This document shows, one piece after another, positions 27,737-40,534 of a stretch of 64,000 nt of DNA. Position numbers and translations under genes: made by a program. This DNA is from Catonia carolina (lineage: Eukaryota; Arthropoda; Insecta; Hemiptera; Achilidae). The notes beneath the pieces are model-generated. The model was not told the DNA's origin and did no database searches. It worked only from the letters and a program-made list of their open reading frames with translations. The DNA lies in contig JAQMRL010000043.1 of the NCBI GenBank assembly GCA_035578175.1, positions 62,001-126,000 on the forward strand. The letters are read 5' to 3'. The stretch's first letter is position 1. The number at the start of each line of letters is the position of its first letter.

Positions 27737-29100
27737 TACGAGAGAAGTGCGGGGACTGATGCAATTAACGTAGCGACGATTTCACTCATATTTTTTGCCG
27801 AAGCAAGCTTCTGCAGAGTCTGAATGGCCCAAGTTAAAAACTTCTCAGACGTTAGCAGTTGGAATATTGAGTTGGCACTATTACCTTGGGGGTCAGGTGG
27901 GTTTGGAAGTTTGTTTTCCTTTGAAGTGGTTGGTAGGGCGGGAAAGTCGGAACTTTTGTGTAAGAATACAGGCCTAGAGGGGGTGATGATGGTTGGTTGT
28001 GCCTGTGGGATTGTGTTTGCCCGTGTGAAAGTGCGAGGGGCTGGGGCGGCTTTAAATACCGTTTTCTTGAAGCTGGTACGGGCCGGAGGGGTGGTGGACT
28101 TGGCCGGCACCGTACTGGAAGTAGTGGCCTGGGGTTGGCCAGATGGGGCAGTTTCAGTAGCAGGGTGGCTGACGTGCTGCTGCTGTTGTTGCTGTCTTCT
28201 CTTGAAGAGTGTCTTGTGTGTTGGGCACCCCCTGTAGTTAGCAGGGTGTACCCCGTTGCAATTACAGCACGTCGGGTCGTCTTCTTGCTGCTTGGTGCAC
28301 TCTTTCGCGTCGTGTTCCCCTCCGCATTTGACGCATCGGGGAGCGTGCGCGCAGTTGATGGAAGAGTGCCCGTAGCGCTGGCACTTGTAGCACTGTGCGA
28401 GCCCGGGGCGGGCTTTGAAGGCCTCTATTGTCACACTTACGTGAAACAATTCGCTGATATTGTATATTTCCGCTGAGTTGTCTTCCTTTTTAATTTTAGC
28501 AAGGAAGACATTCAGCGGTCTGCCTCCTTGGCCTTTGACGGCTTGTATATGGGTCACGGAGTGCCCGGCTGCCTCTAGTGCAAGCTTGATGTCTAGTAAT
28601 GAGTGGCTATAATGTAACCCTTTAATAGCCACTTTTATTTCGGAGGGCTCTTCCACATGGTAGGTATGGAAGTAAATTCCCTCCTCAATGAATAATTTTC
28701 TGATTAAAGTAAAATCACTGATGTTTTGGGTTACCAGTTTGTATGTGGCACCCCGTGATGTTACAGAAATTTTATTTGTTAACAGACTATTAATTTTGTT
28801 AGATATAGTCGTCCAATTGGCCGGCACTTTAAATACCAGCGGCGGTATTTTATTTCTATTAACTTTATTAATATTGCTGTCATTACCTGGTGTATTTTGC
28901 TGTGGGTTGGCAACACCGTCGCCTGTTAGGTTGGCAGCAGTGCGCCGCCGCTTCATAACTTGATTAAAAGGGGTCGCACCCTCTTCATTATTCTCCCCTT
29001 CTATGTCCATAAGAGGGGAGATAGTAGCAGGTGTTCCGCTTGGCGGGAAAACAGCAGGTGTTCCGTTTGGCGGGAAACTAGTTGTCATTGTTTTTAACAC
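27736..29100 (-). CDS. ORF1 of element D: zinc-knuckle protein
   Basis: 454 aa, the longest ORF1 here. The N-terminus has two tandem FPPxGTPA repeats. The order is then FKVPANWTTISNKIN, a PRE_C2HC-like segment (IKGLHYSHSLLDIK), knuckles CYKCQRYGHSSINC, CVKCGGEHDAKEC and CCNCNGVHPANYRGC, and a Gln-rich stretch (RRQQQQQQH). A second ATG four codons later (29088) could be the true start. Confidence 0.9.
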   Translation of the reverse strand: MLKTMTTSFPPNGTPAVFPPSGTPATISPLMDIEGENNEEGATPFNQVMKRRRTAANLTGDGVANPQQNTPGNDSNINKVNRNKIPPLVFKVPANWTTISNKINSLLTNKISVTSRGATYKLVTQNISDFTLIRKLFIEEGIYFHTYHVEEPSEIKVAIKGLHYSHSLLDIKLALEAAGHSVTHIQAVKGQGGRPLNVFLAKIKKEDNSAEIYNISELFHVSVTIEAFKARPGLAQCYKCQRYGHSSINCAHAPRCVKCGGEHDAKECTKQQEDDPTCCNCNGVHPANYRGCPTHKTLFKRRQQQQQQHVSHPATETAPSGQPQATTSSTVPAKSTTPPARTSFKKTVFKAAPAPRTFTRANTIPQAQPTIITPSRPVFLHKSSDFPALPTTSKENKLPNPPDPQGNSANSIFQLLTSEKFLTWAIQTLQKLASAKNMSEIVATLIASVPALLS

Positions 29101-29470
29101 TGTGTAACTAACTATTTAATAATATTTATTAAAGTTTTTGTAATAAATTATATATTATTATTGCTAATAATATATTAATGTTATTGATTTATTTATGCAA
29201 TTACACTATTAAAAATGTTTATTACTTAAAACTAAGATTATCAGTCCTGTCTATTTATTAATACTATTAATTTTCAGTCCTGTCTATTACTTACTTAAAT
29301 TAAACGAAGCACTCACACTGACGAAACACACACACAGAAGAACATTCATAATAACTTTTAAACAATAGAAAACACTTTTAAACAACAGAAAACACACATA
29401 CATAACTTGTTCAACAATGAAACTTGTTCGAGGAGTGAACGGACGTACGTCTGGTCACGTGCCGCGCCAC

Positions 29471-29997
<527 letters not shown>

Positions 29998-30052
29998 GCG
30001 TCGCGCCACAAGCCGCTTGCGAAAGTCTATTAGAGCCTTCATTCAATAAAAC

Positions 30053-30068
30053 GGCCCTTTTCAGGGCC
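30053..30068 (+). terminator. Histone 3' stem-loop of H4, unit 2
   Basis: GGCCCT-TTTC-AGGGCC plus ACCAAAC. Confidence 0.97.
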
Positions 30069-30571
30069 ACCAAACTAATAACATGAGGTTTTCAATAATG
30101 TGAATTTCTTTATCTCCTCTCGCATCTTGTATAACGAACGGAAGAGGCTACTACCGCTGTAATATAATGATAATAATAATAATGTGCACGCACAGAGACC
30201 GTTAATGAACAAACGGATAGATAGACAGACAGACACGGACGAATGATCTTGTTTGTCGGTTATCACATAATATAATCATCAGTAGATTACTGGAAAATGA
30301 AATAAGAAGAAGAAATCGTGGTTGTGTTGTAAATTTCATAGTATTGTCGGGCGGTGCAGGTGAGCAAGCAGCAGCACCAGCGGCATCGGCAGTATTAGGA
30401 AGAGTTATTCGTTCTATTTTAGAGAGGAAAAAAAAAAAATAAGGAAATGAAGAGAGGAATTTTTTTTTTTTTTTTATTTTCTCTCCTTCGCCGCCGCTTT
30501 GTTACATGCTGACAGAACAATAATTATTCTTAAAAAGAGTTCAGATTTAAACCTAGTCATGAAATTTTGGT
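30069..30571. other. H4-H2A convergent spacer, unit 2
   Basis: Same AT-rich spacer as in unit 1, differing only in homopolymer length. No gene seen. Confidence 0.8.
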
Positions 30572-30587
30572 GGCCCTGAAAAGGGCC
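30572..30587 (-). terminator. Histone 3' stem-loop of H2A, unit 2
   Basis: Minus-strand GGCCCT-TTTC-AGGGCC. Confidence 0.97.
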
Positions 30588-30640
30588 GTTTCAATGCTGT
30601 GTCGCCTGTATAGCAGCTGCAGCTCCCAACGAGGTCCCGC

Positions 30641-31331
<691 letters not shown>

Positions 31332-31350
31332 ACCGAAAGTTCGCCTCACA

Positions 31351-32418
31351 CCAACCAACTGGTCCGGTATTACTAAACTTCTAAATACTCACCTATCAGA
31401 GTCGTATAAGGTCACTACCCGTGGCAATTCGTACTCTCTGTTCACCAAGAACATCAACGACTACCAAAACTGCAAGACTGTCCTCCTTTCCGAGGGCATC
31501 AACTTCCATAGCTATTACACGCAGGAACCCGAAGAAATCAAAGTCGCCATCAAAGGGCTTCACTCCTCGTTCAATCCGGAGGAAATTAAACAAGATCTGT
31601 GTGAGCGTGGTTTCGAGGTGAGCCACTGCCAAAACATCGCTGGTAGAGCAGGTAGACCTCTCAACGTCTTTCTAGTTAAAATTAAAAAATCACCTCACTT
31701 TGATGCAATATACAAGATCCAATCGATCTTTAGCATTGTTGTGACCGTGGAGGCCTTCCGCCCGCGGCCAGGTCTACCGCAGTGTTTTAAATGCCAGCGA
31801 TTTGGCCATTCTTCAGTTAACTGTAATCGTGAACTGCGTTGTGTAAAGTGTGGGGAGAAACACGACGCGGCTCACTGTTCAGGTAAGCTGATCGAAGAGC
31901 CCAAGTGCTGTAACTGCAACGGCCAGCACCCCGCTAACTACCGGGGGTGCCCGATGCACATTAAGCTCCTCGCGGAGAGACGTAGGAGCGCGACCCAATC
32001 GACGATGACGGCCACCACCTCTTCGTCCCCTTCTACTTCTACTTCGAAAACTCAAACCGTTCCGAAGAGCCCTGCTCCGGTACCTTCTGCCCCTGTTCAA
32101 CGTACTTTCAATAAAACCTTCACCAAACAGGCCCCTGCACGTAAGCCAGTGCAACAAAATACTTTTCCTACCACTTCTAATTGGGTCTCTGGGCCATCCA
32201 AGCCCGTCTTTGTAGGCAAAGATTTTCCGCCTCTCCCGGCAAAACAAGCCCCTCGAACAGACAGCAACGTCTTCAACATAAACTCTATTATTCAATTCCT
32301 AACATCGCCCAAATTTCTTTCTTGGATGGCAGCAATCATCCCTAAACTTTCAACTGTTACCTCCGCTTCAGAAGCAATTACCCTATTTTTATCAACTCTG
32401 CCCTCCCTACTTTCGTAA
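31351..32418 (+). pseudogene. ORF1 of element C-2, N-terminally truncated
   Basis: Corresponds to residues 90-444 of C-1 ORF1 and stays in frame to the normal stop, keeping the PRE_C2HC-like region and all three zinc knuckles. There is no native start. The frame happens to be open upstream into the H2A/H2B spacer (ATG at 31246), but that ATG is host sequence upstream of the presumed transcription start. Confidence 0.85.
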
Positions 32419-35091
32419 ATGGGTTTCCGTCTCCTTACGTGGAATGGCAACGGCATCAGCAGACAACGTAACGACTTACTCAGACTACTGATCGACTACG
32501 ACATCGACATAGCTCTACTTCAAGAAACTCACTTCCTTCCTAACACGCGATTCAAATTGTCCCCCTACATAGTCTACCGTACTGACCGCCCTCCCTCTGA
32601 TGCTGGCCGAACATCAGGAGGTGTGGCTATTCTTCTTCACAAAAGGCACTTCCACAACCTTCTAGATACGCCCCCTATTCCAACTCTAGAACATATCTCT
32701 GTCTCCGTCCCCTTGTTCTCGCGACCTGTCACGTTCACCTCAGTCTACCGCCCACACGCCTCTTCTGGTTATCACCCCGAAGCCCTTACCACACTATTCA
32801 CCCAGCAGCAACCTGTGTTTGCGGCTGGGGACTGGAATAGTAAACATACCGACTTCGGCTGCCGAACGACGAACCAAGCTGGTGCTCAACTCCATGCTTT
32901 TATAGCACAGTCTCCACTGCCATTGGCCCTTCACGTGCCTGACGCTCCGACTAGGGTACCCCCTGTTACTACCCAACTACCCGACATTCTCGATTATGCT
33001 GTTTCAGTTGACTTCCTCTCTGTCCCTGACATCTCAGTACTACCCGAGTTAAATTCCGATCATCTGCCGGTTCTCTATACATTTACATCCCCAACAGTTC
33101 GCACTCCTGACCCGGCAGACAGGCTCATTGTCTCATGGTCCTCCTTCTACGCCTCGGTTACCACCTCGCTCCCACCCGAACCCCCAGCTATTACCACGGT
33201 AACCGAGCTCGAATCTCATCTAGACTCGCTCACTTCTCTTCTCTCGGATTCTATTCGACAAAATTCCCACCCACGCCCACCTCGCACTAGGTCGTCCCTT
33301 CCACCGGTAGTTAAACGTGCAATAGCCGATAGACGGCGGTTCCGACGGCTCTGGCAGCGCACAAGGGATCCCCACCATCGGGACCAGTTCAACTGTGCTG
33401 CTGCCAGATGCAGAATGCTACTCGATGACTTGAGAAACAGTCGCTGGGAGGACTACCTCCGCCGAGTAGCTGACAACGGTAAGCCATGGGAGGCTGCGCG
33501 CCGCCTGCTCTCCACCCAACGAAAATTTCACCCGCTGAAAACGTCGACAGGACTGACGTACTCAGCACAGGCGGTCGTTGACACCTTTGCTTCGCACTTC
33601 CAACAACACTTTACTTCCCCTCCACCAGTCTACCACGACCAAGACGAACTCATTCATGATGAAGTCTTATCTGCTCTTTCTGATCCTACTCCCTGCCACA
33701 TGGAACCCTTCACGGAGGACGAAGTCACCTCCGTCATCTCTTCAATAGTCCCACGCAAGGCCCCTGGTCCCGACTGCGTCTCCGGGTACGCCATTCTCAA
33801 TTCACCGCCGACACTCAAACTTCACCTATTAGAAATTTTCAATGCAGTACTAGCGCTGCAGCACTTCCCCTCTTCATGGAAAATTTCCAAAGTTATCACC
33901 ATTCTAAAGCCCCGCAAACCCCCTACCGACCCCGACAGTTATAGGCCTATCTCACTTCTGCCCATTTTATCTAAGTTATTCGAGCGACTTCTTCTACCGC
34001 GTTTACGTCCTACAGTAGAATCTGTAGTTCCCCCAGAACAATTTGATTTTCGTCGAGGACACTCCACGACCACCCAACTCCTCCGCATCGTAACGGCACT
34101 AGTGGATGCCAAAAATGCTCACCTCCATACCACGGCCGTGCTGCCCGACTTTAGAGCGGCATTTGATCGTGTGTGGCATGTGGGCCTCTTGTTCAAGCTA
34201 GCTCAATTCTTTCCTCCGTCTACAGTTCGACTACTTCACTCCTACCTGACCGGCAGACAGTTCCAAGTCACTGCCTCTACCCCTCAGTTCCACTCGGTCA
34301 AATCACAACTGACCCCATCAGCCGCAGGTGTACCACAGGGCTCGGTCCTTGGGCCCATTCTCTACCTATTCTACACCTTCGATTTCCCAGTTATGAATTC
34401 TGTTAAACTCGGACTGTTTGCCGACGACGCGATATTGTTTCGTCCCAGCAGATCCCTCCAATTTAATTGCAAAACGCTTCAAGATCAGCTCATACTTACC
34501 ACTACCTGGTGTCGTATCTGGAGACTGACGCTCAACCCTAGCAAGTGCGAAGCTATCCACTTCTCCGCTAAACGGCCCCCTCCTCCTCTACGTTTAGACG
34601 GAGAACTACTCCCATGGAAAGACAGTGTCAGGTACCTTGGGGTTACACTGGATAAGAGACTGTCGCTGCGGCAGCACATCAACGATAAACTTTTCATGGG
34701 TAGGGTTTTAACTGCCACACTTATCCCGTTACTCCGTTCCGACGCTTACTCGACTAAATTGAAACTTCTAATATTTTCCTCGATATTACGCCCCTTCTTT
34801 CTATACGGGTCGCCGGTTTGGTGGCCCTTCCTCACTAAACGTAGCAAGACACGTTCCTCCGCCTTTCAGAACAAAGTCCTCCGACTAATCACCGGATTTC
34901 ACTATTATATTCCTAACCGAACGATACACGAACACCTACTCTTTCCCACCATGGAGGACTTTATACGTAACACTTCCAACAGGCTACACGACGATGCGAG
35001 GGCCCACGGTCCTCAAATTATACGAGACTTGTACACGACTCCACATCCTCCCGAACGAACTAGGCCGTTACCGTTCCACGACTATGTCTAA
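32419..35091 (+). CDS. ORF2 of element C-2: endonuclease-reverse transcriptase, probably impaired
   Basis: 890 aa, open throughout and very close to C-1. Two changes hit conserved RT positions: Gly543 to Asp in EQFGFR, and Leu576 to Pro directly before catalytic Asp577 of motif A. The latter probably distorts the active-site strand. Endonuclease residues and FADD are intact. With the truncated 5' end, this copy looks dead on arrival. Confidence 0.9.
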   Translation: MGFRLLTWNGNGISRQRNDLLRLLIDYDIDIALLQETHFLPNTRFKLSPYIVYRTDRPPSDAGRTSGGVAILLHKRHFHNLLDTPPIPTLEHISVSVPLFSRPVTFTSVYRPHASSGYHPEALTTLFTQQQPVFAAGDWNSKHTDFGCRTTNQAGAQLHAFIAQSPLPLALHVPDAPTRVPPVTTQLPDILDYAVSVDFLSVPDISVLPELNSDHLPVLYTFTSPTVRTPDPADRLIVSWSSFYASVTTSLPPEPPAITTVTELESHLDSLTSLLSDSIRQNSHPRPPRTRSSLPPVVKRAIADRRRFRRLWQRTRDPHHRDQFNCAAARCRMLLDDLRNSRWEDYLRRVADNGKPWEAARRLLSTQRKFHPLKTSTGLTYSAQAVVDTFASHFQQHFTSPPPVYHDQDELIHDEVLSALSDPTPCHMEPFTEDEVTSVISSIVPRKAPGPDCVSGYAILNSPPTLKLHLLEIFNAVLALQHFPSSWKISKVITILKPRKPPTDPDSYRPISLLPILSKLFERLLLPRLRPTVESVVPPEQFDFRRGHSTTTQLLRIVTALVDAKNAHLHTTAVLPDFRAAFDRVWHVGLLFKLAQFFPPSTVRLLHSYLTGRQFQVTASTPQFHSVKSQLTPSAAGVPQGSVLGPILYLFYTFDFPVMNSVKLGLFADDAILFRPSRSLQFNCKTLQDQLILTTTWCRIWRLTLNPSKCEAIHFSAKRPPPPLRLDGELLPWKDSVRYLGVTLDKRLSLRQHINDKLFMGRVLTATLIPLLRSDAYSTKLKLLIFSSILRPFFLYGSPVWWPFLTKRSKTRSSAFQNKVLRLITGFHYYIPNRTIHEHLLFPTMEDFIRNTSNRLHDDARAHGPQIIRDLYTTPHPPERTRPLPFHDYV

Positions 35092-35552
35092 TAATAGATA
35101 TGTATAACACGACTCTCCCAGTACGTCCCCTACCTAAGTTGGTTGGTTTAAATCCCCGCTTAAATTCGCATAATCATACTCTAAAAGAGCCGACACTTAC
35201 ACTGTAAAATAAAAACAAAGGCCACTAAAGCACAAGAGCCGATAAATACACACAATACTTAAGGCCAATGATTATGCCTCCCCAACCGTCTAAATTATGA
35301 ATCCCCTCGTACGACTACCCACACTTTCTTACCTATCCACATATTAGCGCTGGTGTATCCCCGTCCGAAGCCACACACATGCTAAAAGGTTCGCTTTAAA
35401 ACTAATAATAAATTCTAACTATTTACTGAACCATCTTACACTTCCCTAGCCCACTACATTAAAAAACTCTAATAACACTTAAAATTCTAATCATATATAA
35501 AACTCCCCTGTTTCTACCCGAGGTTGTATTAATCTGTAAATTTGTTCCCCGA

Positions 35553-35582
35553 GCGATCAGGTGTTCCTTAACACGGTATCGC
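35553..35582 (+). other. Conserved two-stem RNA hairpin, element C-2
   Basis: Identical to C-1: GCGAT/ATCGC and GTGTT/AACAC. Confidence 0.8.
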
Positions 35583-35686
35583 CATAACTTAGCCATAGAG
35601 CTACCTCAACCCGAACCGAACCGAAAAAGTTCGCCTCACTCCACGTTCGACACTAGCGACGAGCAGCAGCAAGCAACCAACCGACC

Positions 35687-36058
35687 ATGCCACCGAAAAC
35701 CAGCGGTAAAGCAGCGAAGAAGGCGGGCAAGGCTCAGAAGAACATAGCCAAGGGCGATAAGAAGAAGAAGCGCAAGAGGAAGGAAAGCTACGCCGTGTAC
35801 ATCTACAAGGTGTTGAAGCAAGTCCACCCGGACACGGGAATCTCTTCGAAGGCGATGAGCATCATGAACAGTTTTGTCAACGACATATTCGAGCGCATCG
35901 CCGCCGAAGCTTCCCGGCTCGCCCACTACAACAAGCGGTCGACGATCACCAGCAGGGAGATCCAGACCGCCGTACGTCTCCTTCTGCCCGGTGAATTGGC
36001 CAAGCACGCCGTAAGCGAGGGCACCAAGGCCGTCACAAAGTACACCAGCTCCAAGTAA
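35687..36058 (+). CDS. H2B: Histone H2B, unit 2
   Basis: 123 aa, identical to the other copies. Separated from its TATA-like box (31318-31325) by element C-2. Confidence 0.99.
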   Translation: MPPKTSGKAAKKAGKAQKNIAKGDKKKKRKRKESYAVYIYKVLKQVHPDTGISSKAMSIMNSFVNDIFERIAAEASRLAHYNKRSTITSREIQTAVRLLLPGELAKHAVSEGTKAVTKYTSSK

Positions 36059-36107
36059 GAGCTCGGTGCTGCCGACGGTCTCGCGTGCACCGCGCTAATA
36101 ATAAAAC

Positions 36108-36123
36108 GGCCCTTTTCAGGGCC
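36108..36123 (+). terminator. Histone 3' stem-loop of H2B, unit 2
   Basis: GGCCCT-TTTC-AGGGCC plus ACCAAAC. Confidence 0.97.
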
Positions 36124-38187
36124 ACCAAACATTTACGCTAAGGTTGTCTGTCGGAAGATGTATTAATTTTTCCTCTCGTTCATCCCGTACCGCAATATAA
36201 CAATGATACGCGCGAAACGTAAGTGCGTACATATTTAAATTTTTCCAAATGCATAATGGCAGAGTGAAACAATTCTCGCCTGTTATTCGTTTATTTACAC
36301 ACCTCCCACCGATACGCCCGTCAACCGTCTTATTGTATGTACTATTGCGGTAAGCGTTGTTTGTTCAATTTTTAATGAAGCCGGCAATTTAAGTTGAAAT
36401 CTTTACAGATAGCGGCGTACTTGTGAAATATCCGGCAACACATTAAAAACAAATGAAATGGAAAGTCCCAATTGTAATATAGTATAATATATCTTCATTA
36501 ATAATGATCAGTGATCAACAGTACTATTGTCAGTTTTGTTTCATTTTAATTTTTTTTTTTTTTTTCTTCTCTTTCTTTAAATGCAGACGGTAGTAGGTCA
36601 GCAGCGAGTGGAAAAGTACGCTTATCATCACCATGCCGAGCTCCGTGAAAACAACATATTTCATTCACCGCATGGCCCGTCCGGGTGTACAATGTAATTC
36701 GTTACTTTCAGGTCGGATAACTGTTATCAGTGTCTTTTACACCTGCACCTCTATTGTTCTTAAACGATTCAGTAATTATCGTAACTGTTTGTTTGTTTGT
36801 TTGTTTGTTTGTTTGTTTGTTTGTTTGTTTGTTTGTTTGTTTGTTTGTTTGTTTGTTTGTTTGTTTGTTTGTTTGTTTGTTTGTTTGTTTGTTTGTTTGT
36901 TTGTTTGTTTGTTTGTTTCAGCCAGCCCTGCAACGAACGGATCGAGTGTAAATAATTTTACACACCACCTGTCCGTTATGGGCGGCAGGAATAATTTCAT
37001 TGTTAACACGGAAATGCAGTAGCCAGTCGATTGGAAAATGCGAAATACTACAAATCATTTATGTATAGTTGATGAAATGAAATATTTTTTTTAACGACGT
37101 TCTGATACCTCGAACGCTGAAGTGTGTTGAACGGTGATCGTTACAGAATCGTTGTTGTGGATGACCTGGTAAATGGAATTATTGTTCACGGGGTGAACCG
37201 ACAACCAAGAATTTACTTTAATAAACCGAAAATTTATATTTCATAACTTTGTACAGTAATTCGGAGGTATACGAGTAGGAACTTTGCAAATATCTAACCG
37301 AATGTATTGAAATTACGACCTTTATCGGTTACTATCTTGTCCCCCTTCATGTTTGTTCGTTTCTCCTATATTGTTACATTTTTCTCAATACATTGGCGCG
37401 AGAGAAAATCATGCGATTTTTTTTTTTTTTTTCTTTCAAAAACACGGTAAAATGAAAATAAACGGCGGCTACAATCGTTGCCGGTCGTTTGTACAGGTGA
37501 AATGTTGTCATTTAACGGTAGACCGCTGGCCGAACGACTGCGCGCGCTGTTGCACGGCCGGGCGTTTTCTGCCGCCGCTACTGTTTTCCCGCACGTTTAC
37601 CATTAAAGGTGACTTACGGTAAACGAATTCGCCGCCGTAAGTTGTACGAGCCGATCGGCAGAGGTTTACAAGCCGTGCCGACCGTTACGGCCGTATGACG
37701 GCGAGCATTACGGACGGCGTACTTTCACTGTCGCCTATTAACCGGGAAAAATTAATGTGCGAGCGAAAAATTCGCGGCGCGTTCGCGCCCGACCGTCGCA
37801 GCAGACGTATACGTCACGGCCGGTAACGGATTTCCGCCCGATTTCGGCACGGCTCAAGCGCTGGGGTGAATTTATCGCGGTCCGGGCAGGCCGAGACGGC
37901 ACTTGTTGGAGGTTCGCGAGCAGTTTTCGGTCCGGCGAAATCGCCGTGCGCTTCGAACGGTGGCGCGACACACAGCCGGCGGTGTGTTGTCGAGGCAGGA
38001 AAAGCGAGACCGGCGAAAAATTGAAAGGGGGCCGAAAAATAGACGCCCGAACGAACCGTGTAAGCACGATTCTGAGCCGGCCGAGCGACGGCTAAGTCGT
38101 TGCTTCCTTTAAAGTCCGCCACTATAACGTATAATTACGTGTTTTTGTCGCAGCGCCTATAACCTCTCCGTACACCGGCAAGAGAAC
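36124..38187. promoter_or_regulatory. H2B-H1 spacer and H1 upstream region, unit 2
   Basis: Same organisation as in unit 1: AT-rich left part with the GTTT microsatellite (36786-36918), CpG-rich right part, and the putative H1 core promoter near 38107-38162. No gene seen. Confidence 0.55.
36786..36918. repeat. GTTT microsatellite, unit 2
   Basis: 133 bp, the longest of the three. Confidence 0.97.
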
Positions 38188-38820
38188 ATGTCAGACAGCG
38201 CAGCATCAGCAGCTACTCCGGCCGCAGCAGTGGCGTCGACGCCGGCGAAGGCCGCGCCTGGGAAGAAGGCCGGCTCTAAATCGTCGGCGGCGGCCAGCAA
38301 GAAGCCGAGATCGAAGCCAGCACACCCGCCGACCGCCGATATGGTGAACGCAGCGATCGCCGGCCTGAAAGAGCGAGGCGGCTCTTCACTGCAGGCGATC
38401 AAGAAGTACATCGCGGCCAACTACAAGGTGGACGCCGAGAAATTGGCCCCGTTCATAAAGAAGTACCTCAAGTCGGCAGTCGCGTCGGGCGCTCTCACCC
38501 AGCCGAAAGGCAAGGGTGCGTCCGGCTCGTTCAAGATCAGCGTGAAAGGCGAAGGCAAGACCGGCGGAAGCGCTCCCGCTAAGAAGAAGCCGTCGTCGGC
38601 CGCGCCTAAGACCAAGGCAGCAGCGAAGAAACCCGCAGCGTCCGGCAAATCGAAGGCAGCCGCTGCTGGGAAGAAGCAGGCGGCCGCCGTATCGGCTCCG
38701 AAGAAGGCGAAGAAAGTTTCTAAACCGCCGACCAAGAAACCTAAATCGCCCAAACCGAAGAAGGCAGCGGTGAAGAAAGCCAAGTCGCCCAAGAAGGCAG
38801 CGGCCGGCAAGAAGAAGTAA
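38188..38820 (+). CDS. H1: Linker histone H1, unit 2, six-residue deletion
   Basis: 210 aa. Globular domain unchanged. An in-frame 18-bp deletion near 38707 removes SPSKAK and adjacent Lys from the C-tail, taking out one SPxK phosphorylation motif. The deletion is bounded by GAAGGC direct repeats, pointing to slippage. Probably still functional. Confidence 0.97.
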   Translation: MSDSAASAATPAAAVASTPAKAAPGKKAGSKSSAAASKKPRSKPAHPPTADMVNAAIAGLKERGGSSLQAIKKYIAANYKVDAEKLAPFIKKYLKSAVASGALTQPKGKGASGSFKISVKGEGKTGGSAPAKKKPSSAAPKTKAAAKKPAASGKSKAAAAGKKQAAAVSAPKKAKKVSKPPTKKPKSPKPKKAAVKKAKSPKKAAAGKKK

Positions 38821-38861
38821 ACGTTGTTAACACACGCTTGTTCTTCTAGCCACCAACAAAT

Positions 38862-38877
38862 GGCCCTTTTCAGGGCC
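38862..38877 (+). terminator. Histone 3' stem-loop of H1, unit 2
   Basis: GGCCCT-TTTC-AGGGCC plus GCCAAAT. Confidence 0.96.
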
Positions 38878-39468
38878 GCCAAATGTTTTTTAGTAAGGTT
38901 TTTATTGAAAATATTACAAGTTGTTGTGAACGGTTTATTATACGATGATGATCGGCCGGGCCCGAACGGTTGGTTAGCACTTAGGCGGAGGGCGGTAATT
39001 TGATTTTTGCTTTTAATATTTGCCTTCCTCACTTAAGAAAGTTAACTTATTTAAAACAAACAAACCGATGCGACTGTATTTTTTTTTTTTGTCTGTTTGT
39101 TTATTCCCTTTTTTTACGTACTTTTAGCGGTTATTACGCACACAAATACATTTCAATTGTTTTTTTTTTTTTTTAATAGGTTTATAACTACAATTGCCTT
39201 CCTCACATACTAACGGACGAAGAAGAAGAAGGGGAAAATGGACGAAGTTTTGTACGTAGTCGCTGCGATCGTCATGAATACGACACGCTATGCGAGTTGC
39301 TTGCGCTGTACCATTGCCTCCCTCACATTACAATTTGAAAATTAAAAAAAAAAAAAAAAAATCGTACTACATATTTAAAAGGAAAAGGAAAATTTAGCGG
39401 TAAGGTAAGGATCGAACAACACCAACCAACCAACCATCCAGCTTGTAAAACCTCGATTGAATTTTTGT
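38878..39468. other. H1-H3 convergent spacer, unit 2
   Basis: As in unit 1, with slightly longer homopolymers and one extra AACC unit near 39423. No gene seen. Confidence 0.75.
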
Positions 39469-39484
39469 GGCCCTGAAAAGGGCC
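39469..39484 (-). terminator. Histone 3' stem-loop of H3, unit 2
   Basis: Minus-strand GGCCCT-TTTC-AGGGCC. Confidence 0.96.
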
Positions 39485-39529
39485 GTTTCAGTTGTGTTCT
39501 CACGCGGTGGTAGGTAGCAGCAGGGTTGC

Positions 39530-39946
<417 letters not shown>

Positions 39947-40045
39947 TCAGCTAGTAGTAGTCCGCTCCGTTCGGTTCGGGGTTCGGATTACAAGTGCCGC
40001 GCCAGGCAGGCAGGCAGGTTGAGGTAGCTCTATGGCTAAGTTATG

Positions 40046-40075
40046 GCGATACCGTGTTAAGGAACACCTGATCGC
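40046..40075 (-). other. Conserved two-stem RNA hairpin, element C-3
   Basis: Sense GCGAT/ATCGC outside and GTGTT/AACAC inside, the same as C-1. Confidence 0.8.
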
Positions 40076-40534
40076 TCGGGGAACAAATTTACAGATTAAT
40101 ACAACCTCGGGTAGAAACAGGGGAGTTTTATATATGATTAGAATTTTAAGTGTTATTAGAGTTTTTTAATGTAGTGGGCTAGGGAAGTGTAAGATGGTTC
40201 AGTAAATAGTTAGAATTTATTATTAGTTTTAAAGCGAACCTTTTAGTATGTGTGTGGCTTTGGACGGGGATACACCAGCGCTAATATGTGGATAGGTAAG
40301 AAAGTGTGGGTAGTCGTACGAGGGGATTCATAATTTAGACGGTTGGGGAGGCATAATCATTGGCCTTAAGTATTGTGTGTATTTATCGGCTCTTGTGCTT
40401 TAGTGGCCTTTGTTTTTATTTTACAGTGTAGGTGTCGGCTCTTTTAGAGTATGATTATGCGAATTTAAGCGGGGATTTAAACCAACCAACTTAGGTAGGG
40501 GACGTACTGGGAGAGTCGTTATACATATCTATTA

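Larger units (their letters stand above)
24728..29458 (-). mobile_element. Non-LTR retrotransposon, lineage D, at the H3 site
   Basis: Full-length. The 12-bp duplication gtgccgcgccac lies at 24716-24727 and 29459-29470. The tail is two GTTTCA units, the same as lineage A, its closest relative. Unlike A it has a long AT-rich 5' UTR (29101-29458), with internal direct repeats near 29261/29287 and 29349/29372. Both ORFs are intact. Confidence 0.93.
31350..35625 (+). mobile_element. Non-LTR retrotransposon, lineage C copy 2, 5'-truncated, at the H2B site
   Basis: The first 475 bp, relative to C-1, are missing: the whole 5' UTR and 89 codons of ORF1. The target duplication aaagttcgcctcac (14 bp) at 31336-31349 and 35626-35639 shows this is a truncation at insertion, not a later deletion. 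One extra A sits at the 5' junction. The tail has the CCGAA unit, ending in extra A residues. Confidence 0.93.
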
